DNA of 64,000 nt from Winkia neuii subsp. neuii DSM 8576 (GCF_000420405.1 NZ_ATUW01000002.1:124001-188000); one strand, 5' to 3'; numbered from the stretch's first letter, positions 37,166 to 46,970 are shown. Notes: generated by a model not told the origin, from the letters alone. Program-made: numbers and translations.

Positions 37166-39001
37166 ATGGCCAAAACCCAAAATTCGCCCTCGACCAAAGA
37201 CGGCAAAGACGGCGCGCTCGACGGTTGGAGCGCGGACCCTCGAAAACTACTACGAGCAAAAGCAATCGTGCCCATTGCAAAGTTCGAACGCGACTCAACC
37301 CCAGGTTGGACTTCAGGCAAGGAAGCCGCACTGAAGCAAACCGCTAAACGCGGTGAAATTATGGCTGAACTGCAAGAACGGCTGTGGGCTCAAGCAAATA
37401 CGGGGCAAAGCCAAGACAGTCTATTAGTGCTCGTCCAAGGCCTTGACACAGCCGGCAAGGGCGGAATCGCAAGGCACGTCCTCGCAATGGTAGACCCGCA
37501 AGGCGTAGCCATCACCGCCTTCAAGAAACCCACCCCCGTTGAAGCCAAACACGACTTTTTATGGCGCATAGAAAAAGCCCTCCCCAAGCCCGGCTACATT
37601 GGCTTTTTCGACCGCTCCCACTACGAGGACGTGCTCGTACCCTACGTGGCAAACAAGCTAAAGGGCGGGAACCTAACCAAACGCCTCGAAAAAATAAACC
37701 GCTGGGAAGCTCAGCTCAAGAAAAAACACATCACGTTGGTCAAATTTGCTCTCCTGGTCAGCTACGACGAACAAGGCCAGAGGCTACTCGAACGCGTAGA
37801 CCGTCCTGACAAACAATGGAAATATTCTCCTGGAGATATAGACACGCGTTCCGACTGGTTCAAATTCCAGTCCGCCTACGAAGAAATACTCGAGCACACA
37901 GACACAGACGTAGCCCCCTGGTATGTAATTCCAGCTGATCACAAGTGGTATTCGAGGCATGCAATCGCCGAAATAATATTACGAACACTGGCAGATATGA
38001 ATCCGACCTGGCCGAAGCCCACGTACGATGTGGCCGCCGAACGCCAGCGCGTTCTCGCGACGATGCCAGAAGAGACATTATCGGACTATGAGGAAGAAAA
38101 GGCCAAGAAGACTCCCCAGCGCGCTGGCGAGGCAGCCGATCTGAAAGCTCAAGTCGCCAAGCTGAATCCGGATGCTGACGCGGCAACCGTAGCCCGAAAA
38201 TTCGAAGGGAAAAATGCTACCGGGGCAGCCTATGATTTTGGCGCTCAGGTAACTTCCTGGAAAGTTGGCAAGGACGAAGCACTTTGGGCATCTAGTAAGA
38301 AGCCGGTTGCAGGCGAAGCCGTACGCGGAGGCATTCCTATTTGTCTACCCTGGTTTGGTTCCGGCAAAGACGGGAACTTGACCCCAAAGCACGGCTTGGC
38401 TAGAAGCCAATCCTGGGAATTCGTGGAGCAAAATAACGAGGGCGGCCGCGTAGTTGCCAAGTGGCATCTAGCTAAAGGATCGCTGAAGGGGCAACGTGCA
38501 GGCTGGGAGAATCTTTCTGCGACTTTTGAGGCCTCCTTCGGTAACAAGCTACGTCTGGAACTTTCAATCACCAACGAGGGTAAGAAGCCGGTTGAATTTG
38601 AAGATGCTCTGCATGCCTACCTGCTGGTATCCGATGTAGAGAAAATCCAAATTACAGGCCTAGAGAAGGTCAAGTATCTAGATAAAGTGCCAGGCCAGGA
38701 GGCCACTAGGAGCGCGAAAAAGCCGATCACCTTCTCTGGCGAAACAGATCGAATCTACTTTGGTTCGGGGCCGGTAGAAATTGTAGATGGCGCCCGGCGG
38801 ATAGAGGTATCGACTGACGGTGCGTCAAACATCGTAATTTGGAATCCCGGTGCAAAAAGGGCGAAGGATTTTGCCGATATTGAGGGTTCTCAATGGCGCC
38901 GGTTTGTTTGTATCGAAGGCGCCAACGTATTAGACGACACATTGCGCCTGAAGTCTGGGAAGACACACACTCTAAAATATACGGTCGATATTTCTAAATA
39001 G
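37166..39001 (+). CDS. Fusion of polyphosphate kinase 2 and D-hexose-6-phosphate mutarotase domains
   Basis: 611 residues, about twice the PPK2 length. Residues 25-290 are a PPK2 domain: Walker A GLDTAGKGG at 92-100 and Walker B FDRSHYEDV at 148-156, with the lid-region LERVDRPDKQWKYS. A charged linker follows (about 290-345). Residues 346-611 match YeaD-type glucose-6-phosphate 1-epimerases: RGGIPICLPWFG at 387-398, HGLARSQSW at 409, DALHAYLLVSDV, NIVIWNPGAKRAKDFADI and RRFVCIEGANV. PPK2 moves phosphate between polyphosphate and nucleotides; the second domain interconverts hexose-6-phosphate anomers. The neighbouring pgi and pfkA support a glycolytic link. The ATG follows an AAAGGTGG box. 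Confidence 0.92.
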   Translation: MAKTQNSPSTKDGKDGALDGWSADPRKLLRAKAIVPIAKFERDSTPGWTSGKEAALKQTAKRGEIMAELQERLWAQANTGQSQDSLLVLVQGLDTAGKGGIARHVLAMVDPQGVAITAFKKPTPVEAKHDFLWRIEKALPKPGYIGFFDRSHYEDVLVPYVANKLKGGNLTKRLEKINRWEAQLKKKHITLVKFALLVSYDEQGQRLLERVDRPDKQWKYSPGDIDTRSDWFKFQSAYEEILEHTDTDVAPWYVIPADHKWYSRHAIAEIILRTLADMNPTWPKPTYDVAAERQRVLATMPEETLSDYEEEKAKKTPQRAGEAADLKAQVAKLNPDADAATVARKFEGKNATGAAYDFGAQVTSWKVGKDEALWASSKKPVAGEAVRGGIPICLPWFGSGKDGNLTPKHGLARSQSWEFVEQNNEGGRVVAKWHLAKGSLKGQRAGWENLSATFEASFGNKLRLELSITNEGKKPVEFEDALHAYLLVSDVEKIQITGLEKVKYLDKVPGQEATRSAKKPITFSGETDRIYFGSGPVEIVDGARRIEVSTDGASNIVIWNPGAKRAKDFADIEGSQWRRFVCIEGANVLDDTLRLKSGKTHTLKYTVDISK

Positions 39002-39034
39002 TTACGGTATCTCCCGCGGCTACAGAGGTCATTA

Positions 39035-39071
39035 GGCGGGCCCACGGACACAGCCTGTGGGCCCGCCTTTT
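39035..39071 (+). terminator. Intrinsic terminator after the PPK2 fusion gene
   Basis: An 11-bp stem (GGCGGGCCCAC and its complement) with an 11-base loop is followed by TTTT, 34 bp after the stop codon. Confidence 0.9.
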
Positions 39072-39082
39072 CGTTACTTGCT

Positions 39083-39122
39083 AAGGTGTACGTTCACCTA
39101 ATCGCTTAAGTGTACGTTCACT
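39083..39122 (-). repeat. Two direct repeat copies between convergent genes
   Basis: Copies at about 39083-39098 (variant GGTGTACGTTCACC) and 39106-39122 (TTAAGTGTACGTTCACT) sit between the PPK2 fusion terminator and the pgi 3' end. Confidence 0.95.
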
Positions 39123-39197
39123 AAAACTGGGGTACAGATCGCACAGAAACGCGCGAAAGAGGACGAACTCACCGCCCTCTTTCACATTCCTGCACAA

Positions 39198-40883
39198 CTA
39201 CCGGCGGTTATCCAAATAGAACTGCACCAACCCCTTGGTGGACGAATCCTGCATTTCTAAAGCCTCCTCGTCACCCGCAACGGCAGAAGAAATTTGCTTC
39301 GCTAGTACCTTTCCCAGCTCAACACCCCATTGGTCAAAGGAATTGACTCCCCAGACAACGCCCTCTACAAAAGTTATGTGCTCATATAAGGCGATCAGTT
39401 CTCCCAGCACTCTAGGACTCAATTCAGTCGCCATAATAGACGTAGTAGGTTTGTTGCCCTCAAACACCCTGGCCGGCACGATCTCTGCAGCAGTTCCCTC
39501 AGCCCGCACCTCTTCAGCACTCTTGCCAAAAGCCAAAGCCTTCGTTTGGGCAAAGAAATTAGATAAGAACAATTCGTGCTGATCGGCCCCATCCGGAGCC
39601 TTCAGCGGCCAAGCAGGATTTACCACCGCGATAAAATCTGCTGGAATCAGCTCAGTGCCCTGATGAATTAGCTGATAGAACGCATGCTGACCATTAGTTC
39701 CAGGCTCGCCCCAGAACACTTCGCCAGTTAGCGTAGTCACTCGAGAACCGTCGCGACGCACACTCTTGCCGTTTGACTCCATAGTCAGCTGCTGCAAATA
39801 CGCCGGAAACCGATGCAAATACTGTGCATACGGCAAAACAGCATGCGTATGAGCATCCAAGAAATTCCGGTACCAAACATTCAGCATCCCCATCAACAAC
39901 GGAACATTTTCGTTCGCAGGAGCATGCATAAAATGCTCATCCATAGCCCGGAAACCCGACAGAAAATCAGTGAACCCATGCGGCCCTATCGCAATCGCCA
40001 ATGACAGCCCGACAGCCGAATCAACCGAATAACGTCCGCCAACCCAATCCCAAAAGCCGAAGGCATTAGCAGGGTCTATACCAAACGCTTGAACCCTATC
40101 CAACGCCGTCGAAACCGCAACGAAATGTTTAGCTACGGCCTCATCCTGGGATGTACCATCACCAGAAATCAGCCCGCGATCCCTCAAAGACGCCAACAGC
40201 CAACGCTTAGCAGCATTCGCATTAGTCAAAGTCTCGAGAGTCGTAAAAGTCTTAGACGCGATTACAAAAAGCGTTGTTTCAGGATCAAGATCCGCAGTTT
40301 TCTCGCCAATATCTGTTGGATCAATATTAGAAACATACCGGCACTGCAAACCATCCTGACAATAAGGCTTGAGCGCCTCGTATGCCATAACAGGTCCCAG
40401 ATCCGAACCACCGATGCCAATATTGACTACAGTCTCAATCGGTTTGCCAGTAGCGCCCTTCCACTCACCAGCACGAACCTTTTTCGCAAAAGAGAACATC
40501 TTCTGCAAAACATCCTGCACATCCGCCGTGACATTCTGCCCGTCAACCTGCAAAGGATCTGATACTGGCCGACGCAAAGCCGTATGCAAAACAGCCCTGT
40601 CCTCAGTCACATTAATATGTTCGCCCGAGAACATTGCCGCGCGCATTGAGTGTACGTTCACCCCCTCGGCAAGTTCGAGCAAGGCCGAAAAAATTGGTTT
40701 CGTAATCAGATTTTTTGACAGATCCACATACAAATCAGCGGCTTTGAACGTCAGATTGTCGGCGCGTTCAGGATCATCATTGAACCATCCACGCAAGTCC
40801 GGTTCGAAATTATCCTTCAAGTCCTGCAGTTTTCGCCAAGACGCAAGTTGAGTTGGATCAATCGGTTCTACATGGTCGCTCAT
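39198..40883 (-). CDS. pgi: Glucose-6-phosphate isomerase
   Basis: 561 residues. Signatures include [65 protein letters not shown] and the C-terminal [19 protein letters not shown]. It interconverts glucose-6-P and fructose-6-P. I start it at the ATG at 40883, eight bases after AAAGGA; a longer frame from 40910 adds nine unlikely residues. Near residue 75 the coding sequence contains an exact copy of the repeat core (40650-40661), read as VNVH, at a poorly conserved spot without an obvious length change. A 27-base hairpin ending in the pgi 3' region (near 39157-39184) may terminate it. Confidence 0.95.
   Translation of the reverse strand: MSDHVEPIDPTQLASWRKLQDLKDNFEPDLRGWFNDDPERADNLTFKAADLYVDLSKNLITKPIFSALLELAEGVNVHSMRAAMFSGEHINVTEDRAVLHTALRRPVSDPLQVDGQNVTADVQDVLQKMFSFAKKVRAGEWKGATGKPIETVVNIGIGGSDLGPVMAYEALKPYCQDGLQCRYVSNIDPTDIGEKTADLDPETTLFVIASKTFTTLETLTNANAAKRWLLASLRDRGLISGDGTSQDEAVAKHFVAVSTALDRVQAFGIDPANAFGFWDWVGGRYSVDSAVGLSLAIAIGPHGFTDFLSGFRAMDEHFMHAPANENVPLLMGMLNVWYRNFLDAHTHAVLPYAQYLHRFPAYLQQLTMESNGKSVRRDGSRVTTLTGEVFWGEPGTNGQHAFYQLIHQGTELIPADFIAVVNPAWPLKAPDGADQHELFLSNFFAQTKALAFGKSAEEVRAEGTAAEIVPARVFEGNKPTTSIMATELSPRVLGELIALYEHITFVEGVVWGVNSFDQWGVELGKVLAKQISSAVAGDEEALEMQDSSTKGLVQFYLDNRR
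40650..40661 (-). repeat. Repeat core inside pgi
   Basis: GTGTACGTTCAC on the plus strand equals GTGAACGTACAC on the coding strand and encodes Val-Asn-Val-His in pgi. It is flanked by GAG rather than the full TTAAG extension, so only the 12-bp core is kept. Confidence 0.9.
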
Positions 40884-40908
40884 GCTAGTTCCTTTCCGTT
40901 TCATACCC

Positions 40909-40955
40909 AAGTGTACGTTCTAGTCGCCAACAAGAAAATTAAGTGTACGTTCACT
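40909..40955 (-). repeat. Two repeat copies upstream of pgi
   Basis: A degenerate copy (AAGTGTACGTTCTA, about 40909-40922) and a full copy (TTAAGTGTACGTTCACT, 40939-40955) lie in the 128-bp pfkA-pgi gap, just upstream of the pgi ribosome binding site. Confidence 0.88.
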
Positions 40956-41011
40956 CCTTTCAGCGAGAGAGCGAAAACGGGCGGCCAGTAGATGCTCCAA
41001 CCGACGCTACC

Positions 41012-43342
41012 CTATTCGAAGCACTCCAAGTTATCTGGACCAATCGTTGGCATGGGCGGAACAGGACAAGCAGCCTCCTCAAGGCTAACCACCGGAACCA
41101 TAGGAACAAACTGCGTCCACCACTGCTCAAAAGGACGCCTATGCTGCAAATCCAACTGATCCATCATGCGTTCAACAGGGAAAACGACGGCATCGTCCTC
41201 AGACTCGCCAACATATACGGCCCTAAACCTGCCCTCCTCAAACTGGGCTTCGACCTCGTCCATAGCCCGCGCAGTAAGACGCGTGGCCAACAACCGATCA
41301 AACGGCGTAGGCGAACCGCCCTGCTGCAAGTGCCCAATTGCACTCGCACGCACGTCATAAAGGCCACGCCCCTCCTGCTCAAACACGCGCTCCAAAAACT
41401 CAAGATTGTACAAGCCGGACGCCTCCTCATTACGAACCGCCAAAAATAATCTCCGGCCCTGCTCAAAAGAACAGCGCATAAGATTTGCGTCCTGCTCGAT
41501 CTCGCGCAAACTCGTTGGCAGCTCATTTAGATACACTCGCTCTGCCCCAGAAGCAAGCCCAGCCATAAGCGCCAAATATCCGCAATATCGGCCCATCGTC
41601 TCAGCAACGAAACAACGTTTAGACGCCGCCGCAGACTCCTTAATCCGATCCAATGCCCAAACAACATTATTCAAAGCCGTGTCCGTCCCAATCGACAACT
41701 CAGAACCCGGCAAATTATTATCAATAGTCGCCGGCACCAACACAATTGGAATTCTAAAAGCCGGATAACGCCCCACCTCAGAAACCATCCGGTAAACCGC
41801 AAGATAGGCGTTCATTCCGCCAACAATAACGAGGCCGTCCAAATTATTGTTCTCAATCGCCCTACCCACTGCGTAGAGCTCATCGACCTCGGGAATATGC
41901 CGCCGGGTTCCCAGTTCCGCGCCCCCGTCAAATCCCCATCCCTCAACATCCCTCCACGCCAAAGGCACAATCTTCGAATCCATCAGGCCAGCGAACGATC
42001 CTTGCACGCCCAGCATTTCGAAACCCTTGTCCACGCCTATACGCACCGCGGCTCTAGCGGCAGTGTTCATCCCCGGAGCAAGCCCACCCACGTGCATTAT
42101 TGCCACACGCTTAGCCGACCTCCCAGAAGTTTCGCACTCGCCCCTTTCAGGCGGAAACGACAGTATCCGATTCAAAGCGAGCATATTGGTAAACGAACGG
42201 CCGCGGGCGCGCACGGCCTCCTCATAACAATGCGCCGCAGTCAACTTTTTTACCTTGCGAGTGTGCTCCAACGATTTCACGAGCGGCAGACGCGCGATCC
42301 TGTTCTTACGCGAACCCAAAATATAGGGTTCAGACTTTGGCGTCGCCTTCAATACCTCGATCACGGCCGCATACCCGAGAGCGGTCGGCATCCACCGATC
42401 ATATGCCGAGGGCGTACCGCCCCGTTGAGTGTGCCCCAAAATAGTTATTCGAGCCTGCTGACCAGCGTACTTTTCAACTGCATCGGCCACCGTTTGCGCC
42501 GTAATCTTTTCACCTTCAGTGTCCACGGCGCCCTCGGCCACGATAATAATAGACTCCCGTCTGCCTGCAGCTCGGCCTACTTTCAAGGCCTGCACCATAT
42601 CTTTCTCCCAACCCGGGGCGGGAGGCTCCTCGGGGATGAAAACATAATCACACCCCCCTGCCACAGCAGCCATAAGCGGCAGATAACCGCAGTGGCGTCC
42701 CATAACCTCGAGGACGAACGTGCGCTGGTGGGAGGCTGCGGTAGAAGAAATCTCGTCGATTGCCGACAATATTCTGTGAAGGGCAGAATCAGTACCCACA
42801 GTCATGTCTGAGCCAACCAGATCATTGTCAATGGAACCAACAATACCTGCGATATAAAGTGTGGGATGGGCCTTCGCCAATTCGTTTGAAATGACTCCTT
42901 CAGCCACCAGGTCATCAAGCATAGACGGCCATTCTGCACGGAACTCTTCCGTTCCCGACAGTGAACCGTCACCACCAATCACGATCAGATGATAAATGCC
43001 CTTTTCCAGCAGATTTCGTGCAGCTTTTTTCATACCCGAACGTTCGCGGAACTCAGCTGAGCGGGCAGTACCAATTACAGTTCCGCCTCGGTTGAGTATC
43101 GAAGAGACGTCCCCCCACCGGAGCGGCCGGATCCGGTCAGTACCCGCTACCGCACCAGCCCACCCGTCTAGTATCGCGTAAGGCTGGGCGCCGAGGGCAA
43201 TACAAGTACGAACCACTGAACGTACAGCTGCGTTCATGCCCGGGGCATCCCCACCAGACGTCAAAACTCCAACTTTGATCTGACTGCCGTCAGGATTTGA
43301 ATATTTGCCCCTCAGGTCGTTAAGTGTACGTTCGCTGCCCAT
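41012..43342 (-). CDS. pfkA: Double-length, eukaryote-like 6-phosphofructokinase
   Basis: 776 residues made of two PFK repeats. The N-terminal half looks catalytic: TSGGDAPGMNAAVR, GGDGS at about 123-127 and SIDND at 170-174, with MGRHCGYLPLMAAVAGG. The C-terminal half keeps the fold (GGLAPGMNTAAR, MGRYCGYLALMAGLASG) but has GGMNA at 508-512 and TIDNN at 539-543, so Mg/catalytic acids are changed. This mirrors the catalytic/regulatory split of animal and fungal PFKs. The product phosphorylates fructose-6-P. The codons after the start read a variant of the 17-bp repeat (SERTLN). pgi lies downstream on the same strand. Confidence 0.94.
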   Translation of the reverse strand: MGSERTLNDLRGKYSNPDGSQIKVGVLTSGGDAPGMNAAVRSVVRTCIALGAQPYAILDGWAGAVAGTDRIRPLRWGDVSSILNRGGTVIGTARSAEFRERSGMKKAARNLLEKGIYHLIVIGGDGSLSGTEEFRAEWPSMLDDLVAEGVISNELAKAHPTLYIAGIVGSIDNDLVGSDMTVGTDSALHRILSAIDEISSTAASHQRTFVLEVMGRHCGYLPLMAAVAGGCDYVFIPEEPPAPGWEKDMVQALKVGRAAGRRESIIIVAEGAVDTEGEKITAQTVADAVEKYAGQQARITILGHTQRGGTPSAYDRWMPTALGYAAVIEVLKATPKSEPYILGSRKNRIARLPLVKSLEHTRKVKKLTAAHCYEEAVRARGRSFTNMLALNRILSFPPERGECETSGRSAKRVAIMHVGGLAPGMNTAARAAVRIGVDKGFEMLGVQGSFAGLMDSKIVPLAWRDVEGWGFDGGAELGTRRHIPEVDELYAVGRAIENNNLDGLVIVGGMNAYLAVYRMVSEVGRYPAFRIPIVLVPATIDNNLPGSELSIGTDTALNNVVWALDRIKESAAASKRCFVAETMGRYCGYLALMAGLASGAERVYLNELPTSLREIEQDANLMRCSFEQGRRLFLAVRNEEASGLYNLEFLERVFEQEGRGLYDVRASAIGHLQQGGSPTPFDRLLATRLTARAMDEVEAQFEEGRFRAVYVGESEDDAVVFPVERMMDQLDLQHRRPFEQWWTQFVPMVPVVSLEEAACPVPPMPTIGPDNLECFE
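43320..43336 (-). repeat. Variant repeat inside the pfkA N-terminus
   Basis: TTAAGTGTACGTTCGCT differs from the consensus by one base in the core. It encodes Ser-Glu-Arg-Thr-Leu at residues 3-7 of the phosphofructokinase. Confidence 0.85.
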
Positions 43343-43490
43343 TCATCCCTCCATTGGTAAGCAAGGTTCTGCGAAGCGTTTAGTGACTCGCAACTCTATT
43401 GTTCCCTAATTTCCGCAACGTGAGTAGGACAAAGATACTGAAACCTGCAAAACATACTGTGCCTCCCCTACCTTCCTTACTTCCCCGGAT

Positions 43491-43548
43491 AGTGTACGTT
43501 CACAATTTCGAGGGGGGACTTGCAACCAAGCTAGAGTGTACGTTCACT
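43491..43548 (-). repeat. Two repeat copies between icd and pfkA
   Basis: Exact cores lie at 43492-43503 and 43536-43547, same orientation, without the TTA extension. They sit in the 225-bp gap downstream of icd and upstream of pfkA. I see no other feature in that gap. Confidence 0.93.
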
Positions 43549-43567
43549 ATCTTATTTTCAAGGGGGG

Positions 43568-44785
43568 CTAACTTAGCTCCTGCTGAACTGCTTCGTCCAG
43601 CTCTTCCAAGAACTGTTCCGTCGTCAAAAACGGTTGTTGGCTGCCTACTAAACGCGCCAAATCCTTCGTCATCTTTCCGCCTTCTACAGTTCTTACTACG
43701 ACCTTTTCTAGCACATCGGCAAAACCGATGACCTCCGGGGTAGAATCAAGCTTTCCACGGTGGCGCAATCCCCCAGTCCAAGCAAAAATTGAAGCTATCG
43801 GATTAGTGGAAGTCGGCTCCCCCCGTTGGTATCTTCTGTAATGCCTCGTTACCGTGCCATGCGCAGCCTCGGCCTCCACTGTTTTGCCATCCGGTGTCAT
43901 AAGGAGCGACGTCATAAGCCCCAGGGACCCAAACCCCTGAGCTACAGTATCGGACTGAACATCGCCGTCGTAGTTCTTGCATGCCCATACGTATCCGCCC
44001 TCCCACCTAAGCGAGCACGCTACCATGTCATCTATCAAGCGGTGTTCGTAGGTTAGGTCTGCAGCCTCGAATTTTTCTCTATATTCCGAATCAAATACCT
44101 CTTGAAATATGGTCTTGAACGCCCCATCATAGGCTTTCAAAATAGTATTCTTGGTCGACAAAAACACCGGAAAGCCACGATCTAACCCATAGTTGAAAGC
44201 GGCCCTGGCAAAATCGCGTATGGACTCGTGAAAGTTATACATCCCCATAACTACCCCGCCCTCGGGAGGAGTACGTATAACCTCATGCTCAATTGGTTCC
44301 GAGCCATCATCAGGCGTAAACGTCAACGTCACGGTTCCTGCACCGGGAACCTTGTAATCCGTAGCCCTATATTGATCTCCAAAAGCGTGGCGCCCAATAA
44401 CGATTGGTTTCTTCCACCCCGGTACCAGGCGCGGAATATTAGAAATTATGATCGGCTCCCGGAAAACAACCCCACCAAGGATGTTCCGAATCGTGCCATT
44501 GGGAGATTTCCACATTTTCTTGAGACTAAATTCTTCAACTCTCGCCTCATCAGGAGTTATAGTTGCACATTTGACACCTACGCCGTGCCTTTTTATGGCG
44601 TTCGCAGCATCAATCGTCACTTGATCATCCGTCGCATCGCGACTTTCGATACTTAGATCAAAATAGCGCAGATCAATGTCAAGATACGGGTAGATCAGCC
44701 GCTCCTTGATAAAACGCCACATAATACGAGTCATCTCATCGCCATCAAGCTCCACAATCGGCCCTTTGACCTTTATTTTGGTCAT
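43568..44785 (-). CDS. icd: NADP-dependent isocitrate dehydrogenase
   Basis: 405 residues, the homodimeric eukaryote-like type. Landmarks are [52 protein letters not shown] (substrate Ser/Asn), [37 protein letters not shown] (metal Asp region) and [12 protein letters not shown]. It converts isocitrate to 2-oxoglutarate with NADPH. It is monocistronic-looking: repeats flank it on both sides, at 43491-43548 and 44956-44967. Confidence 0.96.
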   Translation of the reverse strand: MTKIKVKGPIVELDGDEMTRIMWRFIKERLIYPYLDIDLRYFDLSIESRDATDDQVTIDAANAIKRHGVGVKCATITPDEARVEEFSLKKMWKSPNGTIRNILGGVVFREPIIISNIPRLVPGWKKPIVIGRHAFGDQYRATDYKVPGAGTVTLTFTPDDGSEPIEHEVIRTPPEGGVVMGMYNFHESIRDFARAAFNYGLDRGFPVFLSTKNTILKAYDGAFKTIFQEVFDSEYREKFEAADLTYEHRLIDDMVACSLRWEGGYVWACKNYDGDVQSDTVAQGFGSLGLMTSLLMTPDGKTVEAEAAHGTVTRHYRRYQRGEPTSTNPIASIFAWTGGLRHRGKLDSTPEVIGFADVLEKVVVRTVEGGKMTKDLARLVGSQQPFLTTEQFLEELDEAVQQELS

Positions 44786-44955
44786 AAAGTCTCCTCAATC
44801 GAGTTGCAAAGATGTCCTTTACTCTCAGATTACTCGATGTCGAGATAATTTGCTGAGTATCTTCCTCGCCCTCAGGTCCTCCACATGCCAGGATCAAAAC
44901 TCCGACCCGCACCCTTCAGAGTTGCCCTCGAGAACAGGCCCCACACTTTTATTTA

Positions 44956-44967
44956 GTGTACGTTCAC
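44956..44967 (-). repeat. Single repeat core upstream of icd
   Basis: An exact GTGTACGTTCAC core (preceded by TTA) lies about 170 bp upstream of the icd start and 53 bp after the end of the AbiEi-like gene. Confidence 0.93.
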
Positions 44968-45019
44968 AAATATTGAATGAGGGAAACACATAGACAAACC
45001 ATAACTTGCTACGCTCCCC

Positions 45020-46132
45020 TCAGAACCACCCGGTAGATCCTCGCGGCCTCCAGGATCGCATTCTAGTAGTGATCCATCCCCTCACTGCATAATCCCCAAC
45101 ACCGAGACTGAAAAGCTCCCTACGCAATCTAGCAACCAACACAGTAAAGTTTCCAACCTCATCTGAGCTGACGTGCACCACATGAATACCTAAACTCTCA
45201 AGTTCCCTATCGCGGTGCAACTGCCGAGTCCTCTCGTACATGGCAGCCTCTGCAGAAAAACCCAACTTAATACGACCATCAAACTCCAACGCAACAAGGG
45301 CTTGCGGATAAAACGCATCAATATAACGGCACCCAGTCCCGGTCCATACCCTCTCCTGAAGCTTCGCCCTCGGCAATCCTGCCAAATAACAAACCCAAAC
45401 CATTACAGCCTCTAACACAGAATCCACAGCGGGAGTTAGTAAGTCTAATAACCGCTCGGCTTGTCGAAACCTCCGGTCAGGCGGATATTCTCGTCTCAGA
45501 CGCTTATAAATTCTGGCCGACACCTTCTGAGCGGCACTATACGAGGCCTTCGGATCGTCGCGATCAAACCCAACAAGCTTACGAAGAGCCATACAACCAA
45601 ACGCTACCGCATCAGCAGGTGGAGCAAGCCGCAGCATATCTAAAATTGTCTGCTCGACGCTAGTTACCCAAACCCCACCTATGCGCTCGACGTGGGGCGG
45701 CACAACCCACTCATGCCGAATCACCTGGGCCTCCCGCAACCGTGTTCTCCCAACCTTCAAAGACGGCAAATTCAAACGCTTCCTGCACGTCCTGTCAACT
45801 AAAAGGTGCACGTCCGGATTAGTAGCCATATAAGGAATCTTATGGATGAGCGCAGCTGACTCTAGGCAAGCTACGCCCCCACCACACCGGTCAATACTCG
45901 CGAGCACTCGCGCGCGACGTAAGAAATCGACGTCTGCAGCTAAAGGCCCGACCTCAATCGGAACCACGGAAGCATTTGGACTTACACGTACTAGCGAAGA
46001 ATCACCATCACTACAGCGCCTCCGCGCGTGGAAAACAAGCCCCATTGGAGGCTTAAGCCTGTATCTATAACGCCTTCGTTGTGTGAACATACATGAAGTT
46101 TCGGCAAAAATACACCACTTTGCCAGTACCAT
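45020..46132 (-). CDS. AbiEi/DUF559-like protein with nuclease-type C-terminal fold
   Basis: Up to 370 residues; the true start may be further in (for example the ATG of MFTQRRR at residue 15), so the N-terminus is uncertain. The middle part (about 70-200) looks like the winged-helix/transcription-regulator portion of actinobacterial type IV antitoxin-like proteins: LASIDRCGGGVACLESAAL, WVTSVEQTILDML. The C-terminus (DAFYPQALVALEFDGRIK, then RDRELESLGIHVVHVSSDEV) resembles the DUF559/Vsr-like fold. There is no linked toxin gene. It is often a stand-alone gene in actinobacteria. Confidence 0.7.
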   Translation of the reverse strand: MVLAKWCIFAETSCMFTQRRRYRYRLKPPMGLVFHARRRCSDGDSSLVRVSPNASVVPIEVGPLAADVDFLRRARVLASIDRCGGGVACLESAALIHKIPYMATNPDVHLLVDRTCRKRLNLPSLKVGRTRLREAQVIRHEWVVPPHVERIGGVWVTSVEQTILDMLRLAPPADAVAFGCMALRKLVGFDRDDPKASYSAAQKVSARIYKRLRREYPPDRRFRQAERLLDLLTPAVDSVLEAVMVWVCYLAGLPRAKLQERVWTGTGCRYIDAFYPQALVALEFDGRIKLGFSAEAAMYERTRQLHRDRELESLGIHVVHVSSDEVGNFTVLVARLRRELFSLGVGDYAVRGWITTRMRSWRPRGSTGWF

Positions 46133-46183
46133 CCCGGAAAGCTGTGGAAAACATAGACCGACGCACCTGTGGACACATTAAAT

Positions 46184-46230
46184 AGTGAACGTACACCTAA
46201 AAGCATTAAGCCCTTAAGTGTACGTTCACA
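46184..46230. repeat. Inverted pair of repeats able to form a hairpin
   Basis: AGTGAACGTACACCTAA (46184-46200) faces TTAAGTGTACGTTCACA (46214-46230). The arms pair over the 12-base core, with a small internal mismatch near the loop, across a 13-base spacer. The pair lies 18 bp beyond the stop of the 46248-46970 gene, where a terminator would be expected. Confidence 0.9.
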
Positions 46231-46247
46231 TCTGAAATGGGGAAGGA

Positions 46248-46970
46248 CTACTTCTCAGGGCCCAGCAACCGATATACGTCAGAACCAATCAAGAAGCCTC
46301 GCCCGCTAGCAAGTTCCGCACAAACCAAGTTCTCGCCGTCGTCGCCGCAAGCCCAACCGTCCTTTTGTATACGTTTACCATACTCCAACGAACGAATCTT
46401 CATTCGCTGATTGGGATCCGGATTATCTTCAACCTCCGCGTCATAGCGCAGAGGCTGCCCTTTAACAACACAGGCGCCGATTCCACGACCTCCGGGCCAA
46501 ACAGCAAGCGTGTCACCCGTACGGTTGCCCTCTACACAACCCACCTGATCCTCAGTATGCAAATCCAACGCACGCACCAACCCACACTGAATGCTAGGCG
46601 AAGCGGCAGTTGAACCATCAGCTCCCCTATACGGCAAAATCAGGTCCGTACCAAGTTTTCCACCAGCGTCAGAGAAGGAACAAACGACATGCCCGGACTC
46701 TGAACGAAAAACCAAAGCGTTCCCCACCTTGAAACTCGCCAAATCCGACCTCGGCATGCCCAACAAAGCACCAATTGAACTATCAGCTCCTTGGGGAACT
46801 ACCACATCATCCGGATCAGCACTACTGGGGGCAACCGTGGCCTTACCGCCGACCTTTTGGGCAGCTGGCCCAAGCTTGCCCGTTGAAACCCCGTACACGT
46901 AATAGCACAGCCCAGCTAGTACTACTAGCAACACCAGCGACCACAGAGCCCAGCCAATTTTCTTTACCAC
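46248..46970 (-). CDS. Membrane-anchored hypothetical protein
   Basis: 240 residues. A single N-terminal membrane segment (about 7-29, IGWALWSLVLLVVLAGLC) is followed by an extracytoplasmic region. The outer part has six cysteines (in VVCSF, IQCGL, VGCVEG, GACVV, WACGD, LVCAE), suggesting disulfides. I do not recognise the family. It overlaps the exonuclease gene by seven bases, and the hairpin-forming repeat pair lies just downstream. Confidence 0.8.
   Translation of the reverse strand: MVKKIGWALWSLVLLVVLAGLCYYVYGVSTGKLGPAAQKVGGKATVAPSSADPDDVVVPQGADSSIGALLGMPRSDLASFKVGNALVFRSESGHVVCSFSDAGGKLGTDLILPYRGADGSTAASPSIQCGLVRALDLHTEDQVGCVEGNRTGDTLAVWPGGRGIGACVVKGQPLRYDAEVEDNPDPNQRMKIRSLEYGKRIQKDGWACGDDGENLVCAELASGRGFLIGSDVYRLLGPEK

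Noticed and set aside
43203-43220. CTGAACGTACAG in pfkA as another repeat copy
   Set aside because: It differs from the core at both ends and fits the conserved PFK codons (RSVVRT); treated as chance similarity.
46083-46094. GTGAACATACAT near the AbiEi-like gene start as a repeat copy
   Set aside because: Two core mismatches, including in the central ACGT; could be a decayed copy but not counted.
45020-46132. AbiEi-like protein as half of a toxin-antitoxin or phage-defence system
   Set aside because: No AbiEii-type nucleotidyltransferase or other toxin gene is adjacent; such stand-alone proteins are common in actinobacteria.
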